From Candidatus Limnocylindrales bacterium (GTDB taxonomy: Bacteria > Chloroflexota > Limnocylindria > Limnocylindrales > CSP1-4): 5,198 nucleotides of DNA. Below are positions 1 to 4,981 of this stretch, one piece after another. A model generated the notes under the pieces. The model was given only the letters and a program-made list of their open reading frames with translations. It did not search any database and was not told the origin of the DNA. The DNA lies in contig JAUSJS010000151.1 in assembly GCA_030647575.1 (NCBI GenBank), positions 1-5,198 of the forward strand. Reading direction: 5' to 3'. Each line of letters begins with the position of its first letter. Positions within the stretch are counted from its first letter, which is position 1. A program made the position numbers and the translations under genes.

Positions 1-95
1 GGATCGAGATCGATGCCGGCTGCATCGAGCTCGGCTTCGGTGGCTTCCCGGTCGCGCTTCGGATCATCGCCGGGCAGGTCGCCCCAGGCTCTCAT
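1..95 (-). CDS. Possible hypothetical protein, 5' end only (divergent from acnA)
   Basis: Reading the minus strand from an ATG at 95-93 gives 31 open codons to the window edge, beginning MRAWGDLPGDDPKRDREATE. About 70 percent of third positions are G or C, as expected for a gene in this genome. The visible part is very acidic and hydrophilic, with no signal peptide or membrane segment, and I do not recognise a family. It would be transcribed divergently from acnA with an 79-base gap between the two starts. There is no convincing Shine-Dalgarno; only a GC-rich stretch (GGGCGG) precedes the ATG. The forward frame is also open here, so an open frame alone is weak evidence. The main support is the fit of a divergent gene before the acnA ribosome-binding site. 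Confidence 0.35.
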   Translation of the reverse strand, partial: MRAWGDLPGDDPKRDREATEAELDAAGIDLD

Positions 96-98
96 CGA

Positions 99-111
99 CC
101 GCCCGGGGCGG
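99..111. other. GC-rich palindrome between the divergent starts
   Basis: CCGCCC and GGGCGG flank a single central G, forming a perfect odd palindrome just upstream of the minus-strand ATG at 95. It lies in the gap between the possible minus-strand gene and acnA, so it could be a protein-binding site. In DNA this rich in G and C, short palindromes also occur by chance. Confidence 0.2.
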
Positions 112-161
112 CGGCCCTGCGGGCGCGGTACGCTTGCACCCTTCGAGTGTAGCGAGCGAGC

Positions 162-166
162 GAGGA
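162..166 (+). promoter_or_regulatory. Ribosome-binding site deciding the acnA start
   Basis: GAGGA lies 8 bases before the GTG at 175 and 17 bases before the in-frame ATG at 184. The spacing favours GTG 175 as the start. It also argues against the in-frame ATG at 13, which would place an unusual basic tail ahead of the conserved aconitase N-terminus. Confidence 0.55.
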
Positions 167-174
167 CAACCACA

Positions 175-3036
175 GTGTCACGGATGGATCCCTTTGGCGC
201 CCGGGCGTCGCTCGGCCCCGGTCTCCCCGACTTCTACCGGCTGACCTCGCTGGCCGATCGGGTCGATCTCGATACGGCCCCGGTCACGGTCAAGATCCTG
301 CTCGAGAACGTGCTCCGGCACGCGGGCGGCGGAATCGTCGGCGGCGACGACGTGGAGCGCCTGAGCGCCTGGCGACCGGGAGTCCCGGCCGAGGCCGAGG
401 TCCCGTTCATGCCGGCCCGCGTCATCCTCCAGGACTTCACCGGCGTGCCGACCGTCGTCGATCTTGCGGTGATGCGCGATGCGATGGCCGATCTGGGCGG
501 CGATCCGGCTCGGGTCAACCCGCTGGTCCCGGCCGACCTGGTGATCGACCATTCCGTCCAGGTCGACCGGTTCGGGAATTCCGCAGCGTTCGCCTTCAAC
601 GTCGAGCGCGAGTACGAGCGGAACGGCGAGCGCTATCAACTGCTGCGCTGGGCCCAGACGGCGTTCCGCGACCTGCGGGTCGTGCCACCCGGGACGGGGA
701 TCGTCCACCAGGTCAACCTCGAGTTCCTGGCCACGGTCGTGACCGATCGCGACGACGGGCTGGGCGGACGCGTCGCCTTCCCGGACACCCTCGTCGGAAC
801 CGACTCGCACACGACGATGATCAATGGGCTGGGCGTCCTGGGCTTTGGCGTCGGCGGCATCGAGGCCGAGGCGGTCCTGCTCGGCCAGCCGCTCTACCAG
901 CCGATGCCGTATGTCGTGGGCGTTCGCCTGCGGGGCGCGCTGCCGCAGGGTTCGACGGCCACGGACCTCGTCCTCGTTGTCACCGAACTGCTGCGGGCCC
1001 ATGGCGTGGTCGGCTCGTTCGTGGAGTTCGCGGGAGACGGCCTGGCCGGCCTCACGCTCGCGGATCGCGCCACGATCAGCAACATGAGCCCCGAATTCGG
1101 GGCGACCGCGACCCTCTTCCCGATCGACGACGAGACCGTCACCTACCTGCGGCTGACGGGGCGGACGGAGGAGCGGATCGCGCTCGTCGAGCGATACGCG
1201 AAGGAGCAGGGCCTGTGGCGCGAGTCCGGGGATGGGCCCGCCTTCGATGAGCTGCTCGAGCTCGATCTCACGAGCGTGGATCCGTCGGTCGCCGGACCGC
1301 GGCGACCGCAGGACCGCGTCCCGCTCACCGCGCTGCGCGACAACTTCCGCTCGAACTTCCCGGCCGGATTGGACGGCGCCATTTCCGACCTGACCGGCGA
1401 GGATCCGATCGAGGGCAATGGGCTGGTCGAGGAAGCCTCGGCGGAGTCCTTCCCGGCCAGCGACGCACCGTCGTTCGCGACGGCCGAGGCCGTCGATGCG
1501 CCGTCCGCGGCGGCTCCCCCGGTCCTTGCAGCGGTCCCCGTCGACGAGCGCTCGTACCAGCCGGTCGAGATCGAGATCGGGGGCCAGCGAGCGTCGCTTC
1601 GGACTGGCTCGGTGGCGATCGCGGCGATCACGTCGTGCACCAACACCTCCAACCCGACGGTGATGATCGGCGCCGGGCTGCTCGCCCGGAACGCGGTCGC
1701 CCGTGGGCTCCGGGTCGGTCCGACCGTCAAGACGTCACTCGCCCCGGGGTCGAAGGCCGTCACCGGCTATCTCGAAGCGGCCGGGCTGATGGCGCCGCTC
1801 GAGACGCTCGGCTTCGCCCTGGCCGGCTATGGCTGCACGACCTGCATCGGCAACTCCGGTCCGCTCGACGACGCGGTCGCCGCAGCGGTCGAGGCGAACG
1901 ACCTGGTCGTCGCGGCCGTGCTCTCCGGCAATCGCAACTTCGAGGGACGGATCCATCCGCTCGCGCGCGCGAGCTATCTGGCGTCTCCACCCCTCGTCGT
2001 CGCGTTCGCCCTGGCCGGGCGGGTCGACATCGACCTGACCAGGGAGCCGCTGGGCGTCGGCTCGGACGGCTCGCCGGTCTTTCTCGTCGACATCTGGCCG
2101 GAGCCGGAGGAGATCCGTGCGGTCATCGGCAGCTCGATCGATCCGGAGCTGTTCCGGCGAACCTACGCCACGGTCTTCGAGGGCGACGAGCGCTGGCGGG
2201 CCCTGCCGATCCCGTCGGGCGACCGCTACGACTGGGATCCGGCCTCGACGTACATCGCAAAGCCGCCGTTCTTCGATGGCCTGACATTGACGCCGCCGCC
2301 GGTCCGCGACATCGTCGGCGCCCGGGTCCTCGCGGTGCTCGGCGACTCGGTGACGACCGACCACATCTCGCCGGCTGGCTCGATCGCCCCCTGGTCACCG
2401 GCGGGTCAATGGCTCCAGGAGCACGGCGTCGGCCCGCTCGAGTTCAACTCCTACGGCGCGCGGCGCGGCCACCACGAGGTGCTGGTGCGCGGCACGTTCG
2501 GCAGCATCCGCTTGCGCAACCGGCTCGTCGAGGGCAAGGAGGGGCCGTACACGATCCACCTGCCCGACGGCGAGGAGCAGTTCATCTACGACGCCGCGAT
2601 GCGCTACCAGGCAGATGGCGTGTCGCTGGCAATCCTGGCTGGCCGCGAGTACGGCACCGGATCGTCGCGCGACTGGGCCGCGAAGGGAACGGCGCTGCTC
2701 GGCGTCCGCTTCGTGCTGGCGGAGAGCTACGAGCGGATCCACCGATCCAACCTCGTCGGCATGGGCATCCTGCCGCTTCAGTTCAGGCCGGGCGAGACGG
2801 CCGCCGCGCTCGGCCTGACGGGCCGCGAAGTGTACGACGTCAGCGGTCTCCAGGGTGGGCTGACCCCGCATCAGGCCGTGGTGGTCAGCGCCTTCCGCGA
2901 TCCGGCCGCCGGCGGCGATGGCAGCACCCGGCGGTTCCAGGCGATCGCCCGCCTCGACGGCCCGATCGACGTCGAGTACTACCGGTCCGGCGGCATCCTG
3001 CCGACGGTCCTGCGCCGGCTCGCGGTGGAAGGCTAG
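175..3036 (+). CDS. acnA: Aconitate hydratase, AcnA/IRP1-type
   Basis: Aconitase interconverts citrate and isocitrate through cis-aconitate in the TCA cycle; it is a cytosolic enzyme with a [4Fe-4S] cluster. Counted from GTG 175 the protein has 953 residues. The three cluster cysteines are visible: Cys488 in TSCTNTSNP and Cys554 and Cys557 in GYGCTTCIGNSG, with the 66 and 3 spacing known from human cytosolic aconitase. Other hallmarks are DSHTTMINGLGVLGFG (from Asp210), SNMSPEFGATATLFP (about 302-316), SGNRNFEGRIHP (about 584-595), the swivel-domain motif GDSVTTDHISPAGS (about 723) and YGTGSSRDWAAKG with Ser830 and Arg832 in the active-site loop. The domain order is the usual catalytic core, linker, then C-terminal swivel domain. 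It is some 60 residues longer than E. coli AcnA, mostly because of a low-complexity insertion at about 408-462. ATG 184 (950 residues) is the alternative start. The gene appears intact and monocistronic. Confidence 0.97.
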   Translation: MSRMDPFGARASLGPGLPDFYRLTSLADRVDLDTAPVTVKILLENVLRHAGGGIVGGDDVERLSAWRPGVPAEAEVPFMPARVILQDFTGVPTVVDLAVMRDAMADLGGDPARVNPLVPADLVIDHSVQVDRFGNSAAFAFNVEREYERNGERYQLLRWAQTAFRDLRVVPPGTGIVHQVNLEFLATVVTDRDDGLGGRVAFPDTLVGTDSHTTMINGLGVLGFGVGGIEAEAVLLGQPLYQPMPYVVGVRLRGALPQGSTATDLVLVVTELLRAHGVVGSFVEFAGDGLAGLTLADRATISNMSPEFGATATLFPIDDETVTYLRLTGRTEERIALVERYAKEQGLWRESGDGPAFDELLELDLTSVDPSVAGPRRPQDRVPLTALRDNFRSNFPAGLDGAISDLTGEDPIEGNGLVEEASAESFPASDAPSFATAEAVDAPSAAAPPVLAAVPVDERSYQPVEIEIGGQRASLRTGSVAIAAITSCTNTSNPTVMIGAGLLARNAVARGLRVGPTVKTSLAPGSKAVTGYLEAAGLMAPLETLGFALAGYGCTTCIGNSGPLDDAVAAAVEANDLVVAAVLSGNRNFEGRIHPLARASYLASPPLVVAFALAGRVDIDLTREPLGVGSDGSPVFLVDIWPEPEEIRAVIGSSIDPELFRRTYATVFEGDERWRALPIPSGDRYDWDPASTYIAKPPFFDGLTLTPPPVRDIVGARVLAVLGDSVTTDHISPAGSIAPWSPAGQWLQEHGVGPLEFNSYGARRGHHEVLVRGTFGSIRLRNRLVEGKEGPYTIHLPDGEEQFIYDAAMRYQADGVSLAILAGREYGTGSSRDWAAKGTALLGVRFVLAESYERIHRSNLVGMGILPLQFRPGETAAALGLTGREVYDVSGLQGGLTPHQAVVVSAFRDPAAGGDGSTRRFQAIARLDGPIDVEYYRSGGILPTVLRRLAVEG
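1396..1560 (+). other. Low-complexity insertion within aconitase, with ESFPASD motif
   Basis: Residues about 408-462 of the aconitase lie between the conserved NFRSNFPAGLDGAISD region and the domain that begins YQPVEIEIGG. The stretch is rich in Ala, Pro, Ser, Glu and Asp and looks disordered. Inside it is VEEASAESFPASDAPSF (about 418-434), which resembles a short acidic-Ser-Phe-Pro motif that I recall from other bacterial proteins and from aconitases of high-GC bacteria. E. coli AcnA lacks most of this segment, and its function is unknown to me. Confidence 0.6.
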
Positions 3037-3046
3037 GCACCGGCCA

Positions 3047-3071
3047 TTCCCGGGGCCGATCGACCCGGGAA
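3047..3071 (+). terminator. GC-rich stem-loop after acnA
   Basis: TTCCCGGG (3047-3054) and CCCGGGAA (3064-3071) form a perfect 8-bp stem around a 9-base loop, starting 11 bases after the acnA stop. There is no U tract, so it may be an inefficient terminator or a 3'-end stabilising hairpin rather than a classical intrinsic terminator. Confidence 0.45.
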
Positions 3072-3132
3072 CCCCCGACGATCGGCCCCTGCGCCCTCAC
3101 GCTGCCATCGGGCCCAATCTGCGCCCCGGGCA

Positions 3133-3170
3133 CGAAGAAGCCCCCGGGGGAGGGCCGAGGGCTTCATTCG
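3133..3170 (+). terminator. Second stem-loop, likely acnA terminator
   Basis: GAAGCCC (3137-3143) pairs with GGGCTTC (3159-3165), and the stem extends outward by CGAA (3133-3136) with TTCG (3167-3170), leaving one bulged A. The result is an 11-bp stem with a 15-base GC-rich loop. The GAAGCCC...GGGCTTC form is common in intrinsic terminators of high-GC bacteria, although only a weak T content follows. The stem is nearly symmetric and could act on either strand. Confidence 0.5.
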
Positions 3171-3173
3171 CGG

Positions 3174-3198
3174 AGGAGCATGCTCGCTGTTTGCTCCT
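3174..3198. repeat. Inverted repeat containing a perfect 10-base palindrome
   Basis: AGGAGCA (3174-3180) and TGCTCCT (3192-3198) can form a 7-bp stem with an 11-base loop. Within it GAGCATGCTC (3176-3185) is a perfect palindrome, and TGCTC occurs twice (3181-3185, 3192-3196). It sits between the acnA terminator region and the cassette promoter. It could be another terminator hairpin, an operator, or part of an integration junction; nothing decides which. Confidence 0.3.
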
Positions 3199-3244
3199 GT
3201 GACGGACGACCGTCCGCTTCCGTGACGTGGACGGGTCATCGGAA

Positions 3245-3273
3245 TTGAAGCGTCAGGTGTGGTGGGCGATACT
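3245..3273 (+). promoter_or_regulatory. Candidate promoter of the replication cassette
   Basis: TTGAAG (3245-3250), a 17-base spacer and GATACT (3268-3273) match the sigma-70 pattern at 4 of 6 positions in each box with ideal spacing. Transcription would start near 3280 and read into the primase remnant and the genes after it. No equally good pair was found elsewhere in this gap. Confidence 0.45.
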
Positions 3274-3286
3274 GGGATATCTCCCA
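3273..3286. promoter_or_regulatory. Operator-like inverted repeat at the predicted transcription start
   Basis: TGGGA (3273-3277) and TCCCA (3282-3286) form an inverted repeat with TATC between them, overlapping the last base of the predicted -10 box and the expected +1. A repressor bound here would block the cassette promoter. An outer TGTGG (from 3258) can also pair with CCACA (3284-3288), so an RNA hairpin is an alternative reading. Confidence 0.3.
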
Positions 3287-3291
3287 CAAGA

Positions 3292-3363
3292 GTGACCTCA
3301 TGGCCGATCAGCGTCGCGCGCCGTGAGGAGTGGCTAGCGGCTGCTGAGGCACGTTCGGCCTAG
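3292..3363 (+). CDS. Very short ORF upstream of the primase remnant (doubtful)
   Basis: A GTG at 3292 opens 23 codons ending at TAG 3361, reading MTSWPISVARREEWLAAAEA plus three more residues. The frame stays open upstream to GTG 3259 or 3262. It is in the same frame as the primase remnant and ends 6 bases before its ATG. The second half would form an Ala/Glu/Arg-rich helix. No Shine-Dalgarno precedes it. It may be a leader peptide, the tail of a lost gene, or chance. Confidence 0.15.
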   Translation: MTSWPISVARREEWLAAAEARSA

Positions 3364-3369
3364 CGCGCG

Positions 3370-3757
3370 ATGACGCGACGCGACTGGGCACTCGCCTACG
3401 CTCGTCTCGGATGGCGGGTCCTCCCTGTCGTCCCTGGTGGCAAATCCCTTGGCATCAGCCCCCGCTTGGCTGCCAGGCCTGCTGGAGCGACCGACCAGGC
3501 TCGTCCACTCTGCCCCGGCCGTAGCTCGGCAGTGGGGCGGGACAAGCGGGCTACGCGCGCTCAGCGCGGCGGTCGGTCGAGCGACCATCGAGAGCCGCAA
3601 CAAGCTCCTGTACTGGGCGATGCGCCGGGCACTCGAAGAAGGCGCCCCGCCGCGGGACGCGGGTCTCGCCCTGGCCCGAGCGGCGCTGGGCGCCGGCCTC
3701 GCCGAGAACGAGGTCGAGGCCACCATTCGGTCCGCCTACGAAGCCTCGCTCCGATGA
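3370..3757 (+). pseudogene. Bifunctional DNA primase/polymerase (prim-pol) remnant, core deleted and frameshifted
   Basis: Prim-pol proteins of phages and plasmids prime and extend DNA at the element's replication origin. The first 26 codons (3370 to about 3447) read as a typical prim-pol N-terminus: ALAYARLGWRVLPVVPGGKS, where the YA..GW.V.P..PGGK pattern is the family signature. The frame then becomes unrelated low-quality sequence. From about 3440 the +1 frame, continuing to TGA 3757, reads as the C-terminal part of the same family: PAWLPGLLERP, then SRNKLLYWAMRRALEEG, then GLAENEVEATIRSAY, the usual 'RN..L..A' and 'GL...E...TI.SA' helices. The roughly 170-200 residues that normally lie between, including the metal-binding catalytic acids, are absent. 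TGGCA occurs at 3438-3442 and 3449-3453, flanking the likely joint. No Shine-Dalgarno precedes the ATG. The stop overlaps the next ATG. A functional short protein is possible but unlikely to have primase activity. Confidence 0.7.
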
Positions 3758-3912
3758 CGACCGCCTCGTCCGGCCTGCCGTTCCTGGAGCCACCGCCGGT
3801 CGTCGCAACCGACTCGGTGCTCGAGGGACGGCCGACAATGCTTTCCTTCCTGCCCGACGTCCCGTCCGAAGGAACGAAACCGACGGGTCGGCGAAGGCCG
3901 ACGGCCGCGTGA
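3754..3912 (+). CDS. Small ORF of 52 codons, perhaps a remnant of a replicative ATPase/helicase gene
   Basis: The ATG overlaps the stop of the primase remnant (ATGA, 3754-3757), and its own TGA overlaps the GTG of the following gene (GTGA, 3909-3912), so translation of the three would be coupled. It reads MTTASSGLPFLEPPPVVAT, continues through VLEGRPTMLSFLPDVPSEG, and ends in a basic tail. I do not recognise it with confidence. In comparable elements a RepA-like AAA ATPase often follows prim-pol, and such proteins begin with a short proline-rich lead before a 'G......LL.G.PG.GKS' Walker A segment. The EGRPTMLSFLP stretch recalls the bases just before that loop, but no Walker A GKS/GKT is present. 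It may therefore be the joined ends of a deleted helicase gene, or an independent small protein. Confidence 0.4.
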   Translation: MTTASSGLPFLEPPPVVATDSVLEGRPTMLSFLPDVPSEGTKPTGRRRPTAA

Positions 3913-4691
3913 CGACCCAGACTGGGGTCCCAGGCGGCAGGGCCAACACGTTGATCGGTCAGGCGCCCAGGATTCCGTCCCGGACACGCCTCCTTCGCCC
4001 GGACATCTTCGCCGACGATGTGACGGGCACCCTGGCGCCGGCGACCCTGGTCGCCTACCTCGGTCTGGCGACGCGTGCCGACGATGGCGGCTTCCTAATG
4101 TGGCACCCGGTGGCACTTGCCGCTGCGGTCATGCCCTACGCCGATCCGCAAGGACGCCCGCAGGAGCTCGAACGGATCGCCGACGAACTCGTCGCGGTGG
4201 GGCTTCTTCTGATTCATGCATGCGGCTGCGCCGAGTTGCCCCGTCTCGTCCGCGACCTCGCCATCAAGGGCGGCAACAAGACGTACGCCGTTCGTGATTG
4301 GCACTCCCAACACGCAGCGACGAATTCATCCGTACCGGTCCAGACCGAGCCGGCCGAGTCCGTCTCGTCTTCGGGGTCCTCGTCTTCGTCGGTATCGACC
4401 AATGGGTATCTCTCTGGTCCGGACCCGGGAGATGGATCGGCATCGGCGTCTGGACGCGCGTGCGATTGGAGCGAGCCGGAGTGGCTCGACCGCCTCCATC
4501 GAGTCGGGATGCCGATCGATCGAAAGCTCGACCAGACGTGGCCGGCGTGGCTGGCGACGCTGAAGCGCCGCCACGCCGACCAGACCATCTACGAGGAGGT
4601 CGAACGGTTCGCCGCGTCCGGCGAGACTCGACCATTGGTCGTCCAGGACCTCGTCCGGGTCGCCCTCGAGCAGCGCCCGTACGAACCATGA
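3909..4691 (+). CDS. Replication-initiator-like protein: winged helix, serine-rich linker, C-terminal domain
   Basis: The 260-residue protein starts at a GTG overlapping the preceding stop (GTGA), which implies translational coupling; GAAGG about 12 bases upstream is a weak Shine-Dalgarno. Residues about 27-135 fit the N-terminal winged-helix module of phage replisome organisers: LLRPDIFADDVTGTLAPAT matches the usual '(I/L)kPeff.d..l..L....r' opening, followed by LGLATRADDGG, a helix ELERIADELVAVGLL and a closing strand-turn ending RDWHSQH, like the usual 'i.nW..hQ'. Residues about 138-183 are a Ser-rich, low-complexity linker (SSSGSSSSSVS). Residues about 188-255 form a compact C-terminal part with Trp and charged helices (EPEWLDRLHRVGMPID, WPAWLATLKRRHAD). 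These proteins bind the origin and recruit the helicase or its loader. The family assignment is from pattern only; no catalytic motif is present or expected. Confidence 0.6.
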   Translation: MTTQTGVPGGRANTLIGQAPRIPSRTRLLRPDIFADDVTGTLAPATLVAYLGLATRADDGGFLMWHPVALAAAVMPYADPQGRPQELERIADELVAVGLLLIHACGCAELPRLVRDLAIKGGNKTYAVRDWHSQHAATNSSVPVQTEPAESVSSSGSSSSSVSTNGYLSGPDPGDGSASASGRACDWSEPEWLDRLHRVGMPIDRKLDQTWPAWLATLKRRHADQTIYEEVERFAASGETRPLVVQDLVRVALEQRPYEP

Positions 4692-4709
4692 GCCCGATCA
4701 AAGCGGCGA

Positions 4710-4720
4710 CACGAATCGTG
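4710..4720. repeat. Short palindrome beside the convergent terminator
   Basis: CACGA and TCGTG flank a central A, forming an 11-base palindrome directly abutting the terminator hairpin and sharing its base at 4720. It may extend the secondary structure between the convergent genes. Confidence 0.3.
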
Positions 4721-4739
4721 AGACCCCGGTGGCGGTCTC
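4720..4739. terminator. Bidirectional terminator between convergent genes
   Basis: GAGACC (4720-4725) and GGTCTC (4734-4739) form a 6-bp stem with an 8-base loop, followed on the plus strand by a pyrimidine-rich TTCCCTCT. It lies 29 bases after the stop of the initiator-like gene and 7 bases beyond the stop of the minus-strand gene, so it is placed to end transcription from both sides. Confidence 0.55.
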
Positions 4740-4745
4740 TTCCCT

Positions 4746-4931
4746 CTACCGCTCGGGCAGGTCGCCCGGGTACCGACGCATGATCCGGCGCAGTTCCTCG
4801 TCGGTGAGCCCGCGACTGAGCTGCTCGCGGGAGCGCTCCTCGGCGCCCTCGATGAAGGTCGCCCGCAAGCGCTGGTTCAGGTCGTGGCGCTGCTCCTCGG
4901 CACGTCGTGATGCCCGAGACCGCTCGCTCAT
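4746..4931 (-). CDS. Small charged hypothetical protein, 61 residues
   Basis: The gene reads on the minus strand from ATG 4931 to TAG 4746. The protein begins MSERSRASRRAEEQRHDLNQ and ends ELRRIMRRYPGDLPER. It is rich in Arg and Glu, has no membrane segment or signal peptide, and is predicted by eye to be mostly helical; LTDEELRRIMRRYPGDLP looks like a helix capped by a proline turn. I do not recognise a family. Support comes from its position: it ends at a terminator hairpin, and its start faces the ParB-domain gene across a 60-base gap containing a fitting promoter. The frame stays open upstream to 5183, but that part is antisense to the ParB domain and is taken as a shadow. A small regulator or nucleic-acid-binding protein is conceivable but unproven. 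Confidence 0.55.
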   Translation of the reverse strand: MSERSRASRRAEEQRHDLNQRLRATFIEGAEERSREQLSRGLTDEELRRIMRRYPGDLPER

Positions 4932-4938
4932 GGCCCCA

Positions 4939-4967
4939 ATCGTATCGACCCCGGCAAGCCAACCCAA
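4939..4967 (-). promoter_or_regulatory. Candidate promoter for the 61-residue gene, giving a near-leaderless mRNA
   Basis: On the minus strand TTGGGT (4967-4962), a 17-base spacer and TACGAT (4944-4939) form a sigma-70-like pair (3 of 6 and 4 of 6 matches). Only 7 bases separate the -10 box from ATG 4931, so transcription would begin at or next to the start codon. This agrees with the poor Shine-Dalgarno there. Confidence 0.4.
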
Positions 4968-4977
4968 CCGTCCGCCC

Positions 4978-4981
4978 GAGG
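4978..4981 (+). promoter_or_regulatory. Ribosome-binding site for the ParB-domain gene
   Basis: GAGG lies 10 bases before ATG 4992. It supports that start; the GTG at 4981 is out of frame. Confidence 0.4.

Larger units (their letters stand above)
3037..3369. other. Gene-free boundary between acnA and the mobile-element-like cassette
   Basis: No convincing gene lies here on either strand. In order it holds a stem-loop just after the acnA stop (3047-3071), a possible second terminator (3133-3170), a 10-base palindrome within a hairpin (3174-3198), short direct repeats of GTGACG (3199-3204 and 3222-3227), a candidate promoter with an overlapping inverted repeat (3245-3286), and at most a very short ORF (3292-3363). 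No tRNA-like fold or tRNA 3' end is recognisable, so if the cassette is an integrated element its attachment site is not obvious here. Confidence 0.6.

Noticed and set aside
151..164. Tandem AGCG repeat upstream of acnA
   Set aside because: About three and a half copies of a four-base unit; too short to be more than chance in this composition.
13..174. Longer aconitase reading frame starting at ATG 13
   Set aside because: The extra 54 residues are basic, low-complexity and unlike aconitase N-termini. GAGGA at 162-166 points to GTG 175, and the region probably encodes a minus-strand gene instead.
178..1002. 274-codon minus-strand frame within acnA, and other long minus-strand frames up to 2871
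   Set aside because: All are antisense to clear aconitase motifs, with shadow-frame composition and no ribosome-binding sites.
1635..3248. 537-codon plus-strand frame overlapping acnA
   Set aside because: It lies in the +1 frame of the aconitase and is Arg/Gly/Pro-rich, as expected for a shadow frame in GC-rich DNA. It has no recognisable domain.
3033..3287. 84-codon minus-strand frame between acnA and the cassette
   Set aside because: It crosses three stem-loops, is Arg/Gly/Pro-rich, has no Shine-Dalgarno and resembles no family.
3037..3369. tRNA gene, attachment site or CRISPR repeats in the gap
   Set aside because: No cloverleaf, no conserved tRNA arm sequence and no regularly spaced repeats were found by eye.
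3370..3912. A single intact 180-residue protein from ATG 3370
   Set aside because: Its first 26 residues match prim-pol, its middle is unrelated to anything recognisable while the +1 frame carries the prim-pol C-terminal motifs, and its end coincides with a separate ORF having its own ATG at 3754.
4688..4783. 31-codon ORF with an ATGA overlap after the initiator-like gene
   Set aside because: It reads through the convergent terminator hairpin and overlaps the minus-strand 61-residue gene. Its composition is that of a shadow frame.
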